This document shows, piece by piece, positions 54,491 to 64,000 of a stretch of 64,000 nucleotides of DNA (its first letter is position 1; each line of letters opens with the position of its first letter). The notes under the pieces are model-generated. The model did not search any database. It saw only the letters and a list, made by a program, of their open reading frames with translations, and was not told the origin of the DNA. A program made the translations under genes and the position numbers. This stretch comes from Panax quinquefolius (taxonomy: Eukaryota; Streptophyta; Magnoliopsida; Apiales; Araliaceae): contig CM035152.1 of the NCBI GenBank assembly GCA_020205615.1, positions 151,270,166 through 151,334,165 on the forward strand. Reading direction: 5' to 3'.

Positions 54491-57400
54491 ATGATTCAGA
54501 TGAAGGAAGAGGCGGAGCAAAATGATGTCATACTCCTCGACTCCGCGGCGGCTGATGACGGCGCCGATGCGGCGGTAGTTGGCGGCGAAGGAAACGGTGG
54601 TAGAAGTGTGAGGGGACCTTGGTCGAGTAAGGAAGACGAGGTTTTGTGTAGGCTTGTGAGCAATTTTGGGGCAAGAAACTGGAGCCTGATCGCCCAAGGA
54701 ATTCCTGGGAGGTCTGGGAAGTCGTGCCGACTTCGGTGGTGTAATCAGCTGGACCCTTGTGTTAAGCGCAAGCCCTTTGCTGGTAACTAACCTAACGAAA
54801 TTGGTGTCTCATTCACTTTTAATCTTTTATTTTTTTGCATTTGGCTTGTTGATACGTGTTCTTTTTGTATATGTATGATTGTTTCTTAAGTGGTTTGTTT
54901 TGGCCTTCTGAGTTCTGATCCTGATGTGAAGAATTGAGGGTTTTGCTGATGGAAGCGTTGCAATTTTTTTCCTTTCTAGTTTTGGCTAGCTAATCTTGTT
55001 TTGTTTGTGGTGACTTAAAATTATTTCTCTGGCTGAATTTGTATTTTGATGAGTTCCATTTTGACTCTATGGAGTCAATTCCTGAAATCCTGAATATTTC
55101 AAAAAGACAAATTTTTGTAATTACTTGTTCATTTCATATAGTTTACACTATTCAAAATTGTATGGATTAAAATCAAATGAATTCATATTAATTTTGAGGT
55201 TTAAGATTTTGTGAATTAACTTAAAAAAAAAGTCAAATGAGATTCTTTTGTGGAACCAAGGGAATAATATTGATCTTTTGTTGTACACATATTTGGGCTT
55301 TGAGTGACTTTGGATCCTAAATTTTCGTTGTTGCATACCCGGGGATCATTTCACTTGTTTGCTTCATGGTGTGTTGTTTATATCCTTTCCCTCTCTTACT
55401 CTCTCTTTATCTCCTTATATGTGTGTGAATGAGAGTTTTAATTTAGTCTTTTGAACTTTGTTTTCACTCGTTTCACCAAATTTTATAGTAATTTATCATG
55501 TTTGGGTTCCCTTTCAAACTACAACTATTTTAAATCTTAATATTGTTTCTTTTTTAATATTTAAATTAATGGCCAAGTTCAAGACTACAACGTGATTTCA
55601 AATTGTCATTGCAGAGACTGAATATCAGCGTGACACCCAAATTTTATCTCTAAGTTCAAACAGTATGGGGAATAGTTTGTTCTATCTTGATTAAATTTTT
55701 GAGGACCTTCTTGTTGTATGATAATTTGATTGGCATGTTTATGTTCTTGCTATCTTTTGAGTTGGCTGATTGTTGTTGTCTGATCATATAACAAGTGAAC
55801 GAAGGATAAATATTTTGGAGAACTGTGGTTTGTTTTTGAAATTATGAATTGACTGTTTGAAGCTCATACTTGAAAGAACATGCTAGTGCCGAGACTACGT
55901 ATTATAACTGATTGGGCTATTACTAAGAGAATGTTAAGAAGTTTGCCATTTAGGACCAGCCCTGTATCTGATTTATGCTTTTACATTAGTTGCATTCAAC
56001 TAGTTAGACAGGAACTTAGTGAAATTATAATAATGAGTTTAAGCTGGCTATCATTTGCTTCTCAAAACCTCCAATTAATGCTGCTTTTTTATTTATTTAT
56101 CAAACTCACTCCCAGCACCTTCCTCTATAAGTTGGAGATTTACACCTTTAGCTAATAGTTCATCTTAAAAATACGATGGGGTTCTGCTTCTATTGACTAA
56201 TATTGTAGATAACTTAATTGAGGAATGCATTTTTTCAAATCCTTATAAACATTTGAAGCTTCTGCTGTGGGCTTTCTATTGACTAATATTGTAGATAACT
56301 TAATTGAGGAATGCATTTTTTCAAATCCTTATAAACATTTGAAGCTTCTTAGTACTAGTATTCAGGGAGTTATCCCTGTTTTTTTCCCCATTATATCTTC
56401 TGAATTTTCTTGTATTTTTCTTTTTCTTATATTGCACTGCTTCCTTATATGATCTGGTTTATGTTTTACTACATAAATCATTTAATGTTCCTTTTTTTTC
56501 CGCCAAGTAGGAAGGGAATTTAACATTCTTGCCTTTGGCCAGAATGGATCCCAAGACCTCATGCAAGTGTTATGAGTAGTTTTTTTACCATTGAGCCATG
56601 AGGGCTTGGTCTTTAATGTTCTTTGAATTCCTGTAGTCTTTATATGGTACCATATGAATTTTACTACCCAACCTGCTAAAGCGTACTACAGGATTTTATA
56701 CTCAATGCTACTACCTATAGTGATTTTTCCTCTCTTCCCCCTCCCTGCAACTTGTTAGCCAAATTGAAGCATTTATTTCTTTCACGTCTTCAATAATCTA
56801 AAGTTCCAGAAATAAGTTAACTGGCCAAGATTATTATGCCTGGATCAACACTGCTCACTCACCCGGGAAATTTGAACCTTCTTTTCCTTGTGGATCCAAG
56901 TATCCAACATTTTACTAATATATGTTGGTGGGTGCTGTTGATAAATGCACTATAACTTTATAGTCCTTAACTTTGCTCAACAACTAATTTTTCAACTATA
57001 TGTACATGTCAATACTTAAGTAGCTTGGTCAATATACTTTCCACTCTGCTGCTACACTTATTCTTTCCTCAAAGCCAATCCTCGTGAGAAAACTCAAATG
57101 GTTTAGATTTTCCTTTTCTTATTTAGTTTGATAGCACCTTTGTTGGAAGAAGTTGTAGGCATATAGCGAGGAAGAAGTGGCAATTTTTAGAGTACATGTG
57201 CTCTGGTGTTGAGGAAATCAACTCCTCTTGCAGGTATCTTAGGAGAAATGTGCTATTGTTCTGGATTCTATTTTTGTTTCTGATTGTTTGGGAGAAGTTT
57301 GTAGATGTAACTTGAGCTGAGCATCAAAACTGTGACAATTTAAGAATTAGATGTTTATGGTGGATGGAGGGCATCATTTTCTCCCGTGTACTGTTTACTC

Positions 57401-59828
57401 TCTTCATTTACAAGGGTATTAGATAAAAGTTAAAAACTTATCTGTACATAGTTCATTCATTGGCTACTAGATATAATTGAAGGAGATGATATTGTCAGTT
57501 CTCGATAATTGTGTACTGCACTCAAAGAAGCCTTACGTTTTAGAAAAACAAGTGTGAGATTATTTTATTTTCTTATAAAATAGAAGGTGGAGAACTTAAG
57601 AAATTAGAAACTGTAATCTCTCTTTCTCTGTCTTTTGGTTACTTTCTCTTGTGCGTATGCTTGTATGTTTGACCACCTCGTTTTTCAAACCTTAGAAATT
57701 GAAGGAATAAGAAATTTAAGATTCATTTGTTCCATAACAAACTTGAGATTTGTGGCCACACGGTATAAAACACTGATCCTTCTTACTGAAATTGAACATA
57801 ACTTCGTAAACTTTATTTAGTATATATATCCATCTAAAAAAATCATTTCCAATTAATACATTTATAGAAGTTGTTTGTTGCCTCTGCTCTGCTGATGCAG
57901 TTAAGTAGTCCTAGTTCTACAAGGCCACATATCATTGGATGCTTACATACCATTGGATGTTTTGAGGATAAGCTGCTTTATGTATGTTCTCTTAAGGAAA
58001 TAAGTTTTGTGTAGGAGCCGTCATAATGGACATATTCCACTTTTTATGAAACCACATGCCATTCCTTGCACTACCAAAATTGTTCTTATATGTTTGGTAT
58101 TGATAAGTTATTCTTATATGTTTTTTCATCATCATCATCTCTTGCTCAATTTTAGTCTCATATTTCTTTCTCTTGCTCAATTTTAGTCTCATATAGGTAT
58201 AGCTTTTCTGTGATTTTGCAAATCTTTAAACCTTGTGCTAGAATTCATGTATCAATGTTGGTGCTTTTACCCCATTCCAGCTCTACAAAATATCTCAATG
58301 ACCTGTACTATAGTTTAATGTCAACTATTAATGAATTTTTTGTTAGTTGAGAGATTCACAACAGTTTTCGTATATAAAATTCTTGATAAGCATTCTTTGT
58401 TTGGAAAATGTGAATAGAAATTGGAGGTAGATGATTTTTCTTTTTGGGTGCTCCAGGGAGATTTGGTTAGGTGGATGAGTTTACAGGGGCTGGGAGCTGG
58501 TGGCATAGGGTATTCTTTAAGTTTCTCAATGCCTTTTTGTATACATGGTACTTTATTTTATTCTGTTTTGTGGGTATATGCACTTTCTGCAGTAAGAGGG
58601 GAGGAGGGGACATTGAAAATCTGATCTTAATTTATTCATTGTAACTCTTGTTTTTTTTGTTGCTAAATTTCATAGTAATTCTTTGATCTTCAGGTTTTAT
58701 TTACTTCTTTATTCTCTTACTACCTTTACTGTTTTCAGTTCTCTTTGACGTTAGCGTTACCATGGAGAAATTATTGCACGCACTAGCGCAGACAGTGCCA
58801 CACATACAAATGAAAGTCGTCTGTACCCATATTTATTTCTCATGGTTTATGTGATAAATTGTTGTTGTATAATAATTCCTATATAACATATTTTTTCTAC
58901 AGATGAGGAAGATCAAATTATTATGGCTGCCCATGCAACTCATGGAAACAAATGGGCTTCAATTGCAAAACTCCTTCCAGGGAGAACAGATAATGCAATC
59001 AAGAACCACTGGAATTCTACACTGAGGCGAAGGTGCTTGGGGCTTAGCAGGTTTAAACCAGCATCTCATAGCATGGTGGAAGATGGCAGCCTTGAGAGGG
59101 CAAAGGCATCCTCAGAAGAAAGATCATCATATGCAGATCCTATTCCATTCAAAATGCCAGAGGTAAGATATTCTAGCATTACAGAAACTAGACCTACTAA
59201 ATCAGAAGATAGAGCTCAAACATCTGACGATCATTGTGTTGCTGTGAAAGATAATCCTACCCTTTCTCGTCCAGTAGCATGTGTTAGTGCATTCAACAAT
59301 TATAACCCTCAAAATGGCTCAAGAGCTGGTTCTGCACTCTCAAGAATAGTCCCAATGCAGGGGCCTTTGCTCCAGGCCTCCAAACTAGACTTAGGGATCT
59401 CTGAATTTCTAGGAGGCGCTTGTGGTAAACCTGTTGTTCCCTCCCGATGTGGCTATGGTTGCTGTACAGCTCCTAGTGTGGCCCATCCTCGGAACTCAAT
59501 ACTGGGGCCTGATGAGTTTGTTGATTATGAGGAGCTTCCTCCCTATTCAAGTCATGAGTTGGCGACCATAACTACTGATCTGAACAATATTGCCTGGATG
59601 AGAAGTGGCCTTGACAGTCTTAGTGCTAAGGCACCAGACAATACCACTTCCCATAGGGTGTCTCAAGGTGCTGCTATGCAAATGAATTTTTTCGAAAATA
59701 TAATGAAAAATGATAACTATCACTTTGAGGAGGATCGAAATAAGTCGATGGGTATGAAGACGGATATGTTATTGAGCCAGATGCATCTTCCAGTATTATT
59801 GCCAGCTGAAGTTGAAGGTTTGAGCTGA
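54491..59828 (+). CDS. R2R3-MYB transcription factor, MYB1/MYB25/MYB109 type
   Basis: Two exons, 54491-54782 and 58903-59828, join in frame (codon GAT split G|AT; GT...AG intron) to give 405 residues. An acidic Ala-rich N-terminus (12-36) precedes R2 (about 41-91) with Trp 44, 64 and 83, and R3 (about 96-140) with Phe 96 replacing the first Trp, as usual in plants, and Trp 115 and 134. Recognition helices read [12 protein letters not shown] and [13 protein letters not shown]. The [10 protein letters not shown] and [10 protein letters not shown] phrases match Arabidopsis subgroup 23 rather than MYB44-type subgroup 22. The C-terminal half (140-405) has no named domain; a segment around [20 protein letters not shown] may be a family motif. 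It should be a nuclear DNA-binding regulator; its targets cannot be told from sequence. The start is the first ATG after the leader; ATG 54500 is an alternative. No frameshift or internal stop. Confidence 0.92.
56188..56349. repeat. Perfect 76-bp direct duplication in the MYB intron
   Basis: Copies 56188-56263 and 56274-56349 are identical by direct reading (start TTCTATTGACTAATATTG, end CATTTGAAGCTTCT), 10 bp apart (period 86). Recent duplication. Confidence 0.95.
56491..56611 (-). mobile_element. SINE in the MYB intron
   Basis: A 121-bp insert flanked by the perfect 10-bp direct repeat TTTAATGTTC (56481-56490 and 56612-56621). On the minus strand it opens GACCAAGCCCTCATGGCTCA, includes an A-box-like TGGCTCAATGG and a weak B-box-like GGGATCCATTC about 35-40 bp further on, and ends in a short A-run (T-run on plus at 56492-56499). 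This is the layout of a tRNA-derived SINE: internal RNA polymerase III promoter, A tail and variable-length duplication made by LINE machinery. Confidence 0.82.
58139..58196. repeat. 31-bp-period tandem duplication in the MYB intron
   Basis: CTCTTGCTCAATTTTAGTCT plus CATAT occurs twice, 31 bp apart, after a TCATCATCATCATC run. Confidence 0.85.
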
Positions 59829-60520
59829 AATGTAGGTTTTCAATCCTTTTTGTGTTTAAATGAGAACAAAAACAAAGTGACATAACTGAGTTGTAGTTTT
59901 CATCGGATTGACTAATGGTAAATGGGAAATTAATCTTTGTAAGGAGACCCCTTCATTGATGATGAAGAGTTTTTTGAGATTTTGTTTCATGAGGATGGTA
60001 TTTAAGGCATATGCTTTTACAATCAATCAGACCATATTGAGAATTTGCTACAGTTATTACATGATATGATGATAACACTTTGGTCAATTATAAACTTTGT
60101 ATTCACAGTTTACTGCGTCTTTCAGTTGAGTTTTACTAATTTAAATATAGAATTACTACATAAAGGATTGGAATCCAGTAAATTACGAGAATGTGGACAC
60201 TTGAAGGGATACACAACATGAGTTGACTAATCTCATGCATCTCACATTCCATGAATAGCTGGTACATTGAAGAATATCTAGAAAGACATTTTTGGAATCG
60301 GTCTGAAACCATAAATAGTGCATTTGCTAGCAAATCATAGCCAAATACCCCGGCAACTCCTATCATATGAAATCCATCATATAAAATTAGTTTAACGTCC
60401 AATTATGAAATCCTTGTTGAAAAATTGGATGAATCAATATCGATGAGATAGACTCAATGAGATTGATATAGCCGGTTGATTTTTGTTGTAGGTGCTGGGT
60501 TTTTTTTTGGGTGCAAGAAG
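59829..60520 (+). other. 3' flank of the MYB gene
   Basis: AT-rich, with no second gene. The 3' UTR and polyadenylation site should lie in the first few hundred bases, but no single signal stands out. Confidence 0.5.
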
Positions 60521-60529
60521 GGCCTATTC

Positions 60530-60900
60530 CGTAACATATAAGTTGGTCAAACAAACTTATATGCTTTTTTTAACTATTCAAGTGTTTGATCGTGATTATA
60601 TTTTAACTTATAAATTTGACTTATAAGTAGATTTTGATAAGTAACACTTTTTTACTTCTCAAAAAATGACTTATAAGTCACTTTAAAATAGGTAAGTTTG
60701 ACCAAATATAAAAACTCTTTTGCCCTTATTTAGTAGTCTTTACATCTTATTTTAATTTATAAATCACTTTAGTCAAATACCTTCACATTTTATTTTAACT
60801 TAATTGCTGATTTATAAATCAAAATGATGTAACACTTTTATTTATAAGTTACCACTTAAAATAACTTACAAGTCATTTTAAATTGGAACAATTACATTTT
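60530..60900. repeat. Cluster of ACTTATAAGT-like palindromic motifs
   Basis: About seven variants of ACTTATAAGT or its parts (for example at 60623, 60670 and 60844) and GTTTGACC/GGTCAAAC pairs. It looks like a degenerate small inverted-repeat element, but no duplication-bounded ends could be set. Confidence 0.45.
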
Positions 60901-61190
60901 CTATTAAATTTTTAAAAATTATTACAACAATAGTGCACTCATAAAATATTTACACAATTAATGTATTTAAAGTTTTATTTACAAAATTAGTACATTCTTA
61001 TCCCTTTAATTTAGTTGAGTGTTTTAATAGGTTGCAATTCAACACTTTCTCTCTCCTCCCTTCTATCTCCCTCCGCTGAACTCCTTTCCATAAACATCCA
61101 TAACTGGCAACAAAATTTTTCAGAACTTTATCTTTCAAAACATTAAATGCTTTACTATTTCTCTCTCTTCTCAACAAACAAATATCAAAA
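60901..61190. other. Spacer
   Basis: AT-rich with a CT-rich stretch (about 61036-61080); no gene seen. Confidence 0.5.
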
Positions 61191-61577
61191 AATCTATTAT
61201 ATATATTTTTTATTTCATAATGCAGTTGGTAGCCAAACTTTTATACAAATGTAACCAATTTTAGTTTATTGTATTTACTTAATTAATTAAAAAAAATCTA
61301 TTATAGAATTTTTTTTTTATGATCTTGGTAATAGCCAAACTTTAATACAAAGCGAACCAATTCAATTTTATTGAGTTTACTGGAATTAATTATAAAAATC
61401 TATTATAGAATTTTTTTTCTATGGTAATAAGTTAGGTAATAACCTTAATACAAATGTAACCAACAAAACCTAAAATGGTTACCTTTGTAAAAAGTTTTAA
61501 TTCCAACTAGACTGAAATTCTTGATTACCCACAAAAACTAAAATGGTTACCTTTGTATAAATATTTGGCTACCAACT
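61191..61577. repeat. Three direct units (103 bp) closed by an inverted copy
   Basis: A unit starting AATCTATTAT recurs at 61191, 61295 and 61397; each carries a version of GGTA(AT)AGCCAAACTTTAATACAAATGTAACCAA-like text. An inverted copy at about 61541-61577 (TGGTTACCTTTGTATAAATA then TTTGGCTACCAACT) makes a terminal inverted repeat with AGTTGGTAGCCAAA at 61224. The 354-bp span 61224-61577 therefore resembles a MITE whose left arm has been tandemly duplicated. No target duplication is evident. Confidence 0.7.
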
Positions 61578-61784
61578 ACACTAAAATTTATCTTCTTTCT
61601 CTTTTTAATTTCTGGACTAAATCAACCTCAGTTATGTAAATGCTAATAATGAAAATAAAACATAAAGGAAACTGGGAGATCTTTGGCCGTAATAGATGAC
61701 TTCTACAATAAGGAGATGCTCTGTTGACAATCTGTTGACATCTTCTTATGAGACAGAGAGTGAAGAAGATCCAAAACTTATGTA

Positions 61785-62054
61785 TTGAAGATGCACAAAA
61801 ATCATATGCAGAAAATGTTGGACGAGAAAGATCCAAAACTTAAAAGCCTGCAGAAGGAATTGGGAGTTCAGATTTACAAGGCTGTTACAACAGCCTTGTT
61901 AGAAATTAATGAGCATAATCCTAGCAGAAGATATGTTGTTCCTCAGTTGTGGAACTGTAGTGAAGATCGGAAAGCCACACTGAAGGAGGTTATCCAATAT
62001 ATGCTGCAGAACATGACTCCTAAACATAAAAGAGGTTTAAAATACAATTTATAA
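61785..62054 (+). pseudogene. XH-domain fragment of an IDN2/FDM-type protein
   Basis: Frame of 89 codons. Residues about 13-75 match the C-terminal part of the XH domain of Arabidopsis IDN2 and FDM proteins (factors of RNA-directed DNA methylation that bind double-stranded RNA as complexes). Phrases such as VQIYKAVTTALLEINEHNPS, VVPQLWNCSEDRKATLKEVI and QYMLQN are typical. The zf-XS, XS and coiled-coil regions and the first part of XH are missing, and no upstream exon was found within several hundred bases. The phrase GATCCAAAACTTA occurs twice (about 61769 and 61829). It is most likely a gene fragment moved by duplication or transposon capture. A short transcribed gene cannot be excluded. 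Confidence 0.7.
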
Positions 62055-62788
62055 AGAAGAAGATGTAGATCGCCTATAAAGAGAGAGAGAGAGTGAAAAA
62101 GAAGATAGTGAAGAAGACTTACAAGATCTACATTTTCAAGGTGTTGAAGTGACGGCAAAGGAAGAGGACGAAGGGGAGGAGAGAGGAGGCGGTGAGGGAG
62201 ATAAAGAGTATGAGCGGATGAGTGTTTTCCCTTAATTAAGGGCACTAATATTGTAAATAAATATGGAAAGATTATTATTTTTGTAATTATTTTGGTGATG
62301 CACTAATATTGTAATTACATACTAAATATTGTATATTATTATAAAGGACCCTTTAAAATTTTAACATAGTTATTTTAAAATAAGTCATCCCTGTATTTGT
62401 TTTTAACTCTACATTTATAAATATATATATATAAAAAAAATATCATGCTGCTTCCTTGTGCACACTGCACAGTTCATTTTCATTTCTTTTTCATGTCCTG
62501 TTTATTTTTGACTTGTTAAAAAGAATTTACTTAAGAGAACCCTAAATTGGGGTATATTAAATCTCATTTTAATTTCTATATTAGTCCCTGTACTCCTCAA
62601 ACCAATTATTTTTTTATCTCCTTCACTTTTTACACCAAACTACAGAAGATTCAAACTAAAATAAAATATCTAAACTCAAATTGTGAAAAATATTATTTTG
62701 TCACGATTCTTTTCAAGTTTTACATTAATTTTCTATATTATGTAAATGGGCTATATGTATATACACATCAGTATATTATACAGTAGGG
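62055..62788. other. Spacer, purine-rich then AT-rich
   Basis: 62060-62220 is strongly purine-rich, with a (GA)n run at about 62081-62092, and could extend a low-complexity acidic tail in one frame. The rest is AT-rich. No gene supported. Confidence 0.5.
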
Positions 62789-62875
62789 CTATGGCGACTG
62801 GTTTTTTGGACTATCGCGACGGTTCACCTGTCGTTATAGCTTAGAATAGCTATGGCAACGAATGTGAAACCGTCT
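62789..62875. repeat. GCTATGGCGACGG-like motif cluster
   Basis: Several direct and inverted variants of GCTAT.GCGAC.G with GGTTCA or GAAACCG nearby. Such subterminal motif clusters are seen in CACTA-type elements, but no CACTA end or transposase was found. Confidence 0.35.
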
Positions 62876-62879
62876 TATA

Positions 62880-63540
62880 AATTCAAAAAATCATCATCAT
62901 AAACATGATCGATCTGTACACATGTGCATATATATATTTTTCCGTATGTAAATTACATGCATTAATAATAATAGTCTGTCTGTCCAAAGTTTGCTTTAAT
63001 AGGTTCCCACATAGTAAATTTTTACCAAATGTCAAAGTTTGCGCGACATATTTGACAATATATTTTTTTTTTAAAAAATTTTAATTTGGTATTAAACTAC
63101 AATATTATAAAAAGAATTATCCAATTAAAATAATGTCTTAAGAAAACTTTAATATTTATACAGAAAAATAGTAATAGGACCTTTTTAAGATGGAGGGGGA
63201 ATCATTTTATCTTCAAATATAGGAGAAGCATAAGGCATAAGGGTCGGCAAACTATGGAGACTCACCCAATATTATCTCTATTTTTTTTTTGAGTAGATGA
63301 TATGAATTTGCTCATCAATCAACTCTCAGCTTTAATTTAACCCCAATGGGTTAGCTTAATATTTACTTCTTTTTTTTATTATATTTTTTTTTTGACTTTG
63401 AACTTTTAGGTCAGCACTTAAAAGAATACTCCTGAATGCACCAAGTCAGTTTTTGGGGGGTGGGGGGTGGTCTTCAAGTTCTTCTAAGGAGGATTTAGTC
63501 TTAGTTGACGTATAAACCCATCCCACTTAAACTCTCAATT
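62880..63540. other. Spacer
   Basis: AT-rich with several T-runs and a G-run near 63455-63470; no gene or clear repeat. Confidence 0.5.
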
Positions 63541-64000
63541 TTTCAAGTATTACCCATAAACAATGGGCGGAACTAGGCGGGGTGGGGGGAGGGTAGCTTC
63601 CCATTGAGGGGTGGTGCCGTGGTGAAGGCGAGCTAGGGCTAGTAGGCCGCCAGAGAGGCGAGGCACTGGCGGCGGCTGCAGCAACCTACGATCGACCGAT
63701 CTACGGCAGCGAAACAGATTTGAAGAGAGTGTTCTTCTTCTTTTCTTTTTTTTTTCAAACTGAAACGACGTCGTTTCATTTTAAATTTTAATTTTTTTAT
63801 TAGAGTTGGGACAGTGGGACTCTTCCTGCCTCCTCTTTATTTCTTAACACAAATACACAATAACACTACCTCGCCTCTCTTAATCTCTTTGACTCGCCTC
63901 TAAGCTCCACAGCTCCATTCATATGCCCACCGCCAAAATCCTTCTCTTCTTTGCTTGGCCAGACAACCATGCTTGCACCCACCGAACCACTTAACCACTT
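63541..64000. other. GC-rich end region with an ACGT palindrome
   Basis: A GC-rich stretch (about 63565-63715: GGCGG and GCCG runs) breaks the AT-rich trend. It is followed by the perfect 18-bp palindrome TGAAACGACGTCGTTTCA (63761-63778) and a C-rich stretch to the window end. Possibly a transposon end or the promoter of a gene beyond the window; neither is supported further. Confidence 0.4.

Larger units (their letters stand above)
54783..58902 (+). other. 4.1-kb intron of the MYB gene
   Basis: GT at 54783 (TTTGCTG|GTAACT), AG at 58901-58902 after a T-rich tract (TTTTTTCTACAG). It lies between R2 and R3, a common intron site in this family, and is unusually long because of inserted DNA, including a SINE and tandem duplications. 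No other gene is visible inside. Confidence 0.88.

Noticed and set aside
54413..54697. 94-codon minus-strand frame opposite MYB exon 1
   Set aside because: A shadow of the coding strand with no domain; the plus strand has the MYB repeat.
55880..56452. Short plus-strand frames in the MYB intron
   Set aside because: No domain, AT-rich, and inside a well-supported GT-AG intron.
58923..59828. Separate gene starting at ATG 58923 (301 codons)
   Set aside because: It would begin in the middle of the third MYB repeat; joining to exon 1 through the GT-AG intron restores complete R2 and R3 in frame.
62789..62875. End of a complete CACTA transposon
   Set aside because: Motif cluster only; no CACTA terminus, 3-bp duplication or transposase was found.

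Overview
The window is nuclear DNA of a seed plant, most likely a eudicot. The evidence is an AT-rich background, plant-type LTR retrotransposons with initiator-Met tRNA primer sites, a tRNA-derived SINE, MULE-type terminal-inverted-repeat elements, and one R2R3-MYB gene with a 4.1-kb intron. Nothing in it fixes a species. Only about 1.2 kb is an intact host coding sequence; most of the window is nested transposable elements.

Layout. 1-868: tail of a hAT transposase pseudogene and unassigned DNA. 869-5633: an isolated long LTR of the Tekay/Del (Ty3/gypsy chromovirus) type with perfect TTATG target duplications, itself carrying other retroelement sequence. 6133-52749: a nest. The outer shell looks like a small MULE-type element of about 1.5 kb (long TIRs, AATATAAAAT on both sides). 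It was split by an older Tekay-like LTR element (6602-51701). That element was then invaded twice. A minus-strand Ty1/copia array (7693-31618; four LTRs, three internal regions) sits in its 5' LTR. A plus-strand Tekay array (33718-51398; three LTRs, two internal regions) sits in its interior, with one perfect ACATA duplication around the whole array. Two reading frames that resume across insertion points support this order.

52750-54490: spacer with a non-autonomous 885-bp MULE (53055-53939; long TIRs, 9-bp duplication) just upstream of the MYB promoter. 54491-59828: a two-exon R2R3-MYB gene (405 aa) of the MYB1/MYB25/MYB109 type, whose intron holds a SINE with a 10-bp duplication and a perfect 76-bp direct repeat. 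59829-64000: AT-rich flank with small inverted-repeat elements, a fragment of the XH domain of an IDN2/FDM-type RNA-directed DNA methylation factor, and a GC-rich end.

Quality note. Coding frames in the retroelements are broken at many points, and sister copies that are otherwise nearly identical disagree at short clusters, often at CNG or CG sites, while the MYB exons read cleanly. Much of the apparent decay may therefore be consensus error in methylated repeat DNA. The main points of interest are the two independent multi-LTR tandem arrays in one nest, the order of insertions that can be read from target duplications, and a conserved GAATATTC motif series in the Tekay-type LTRs.
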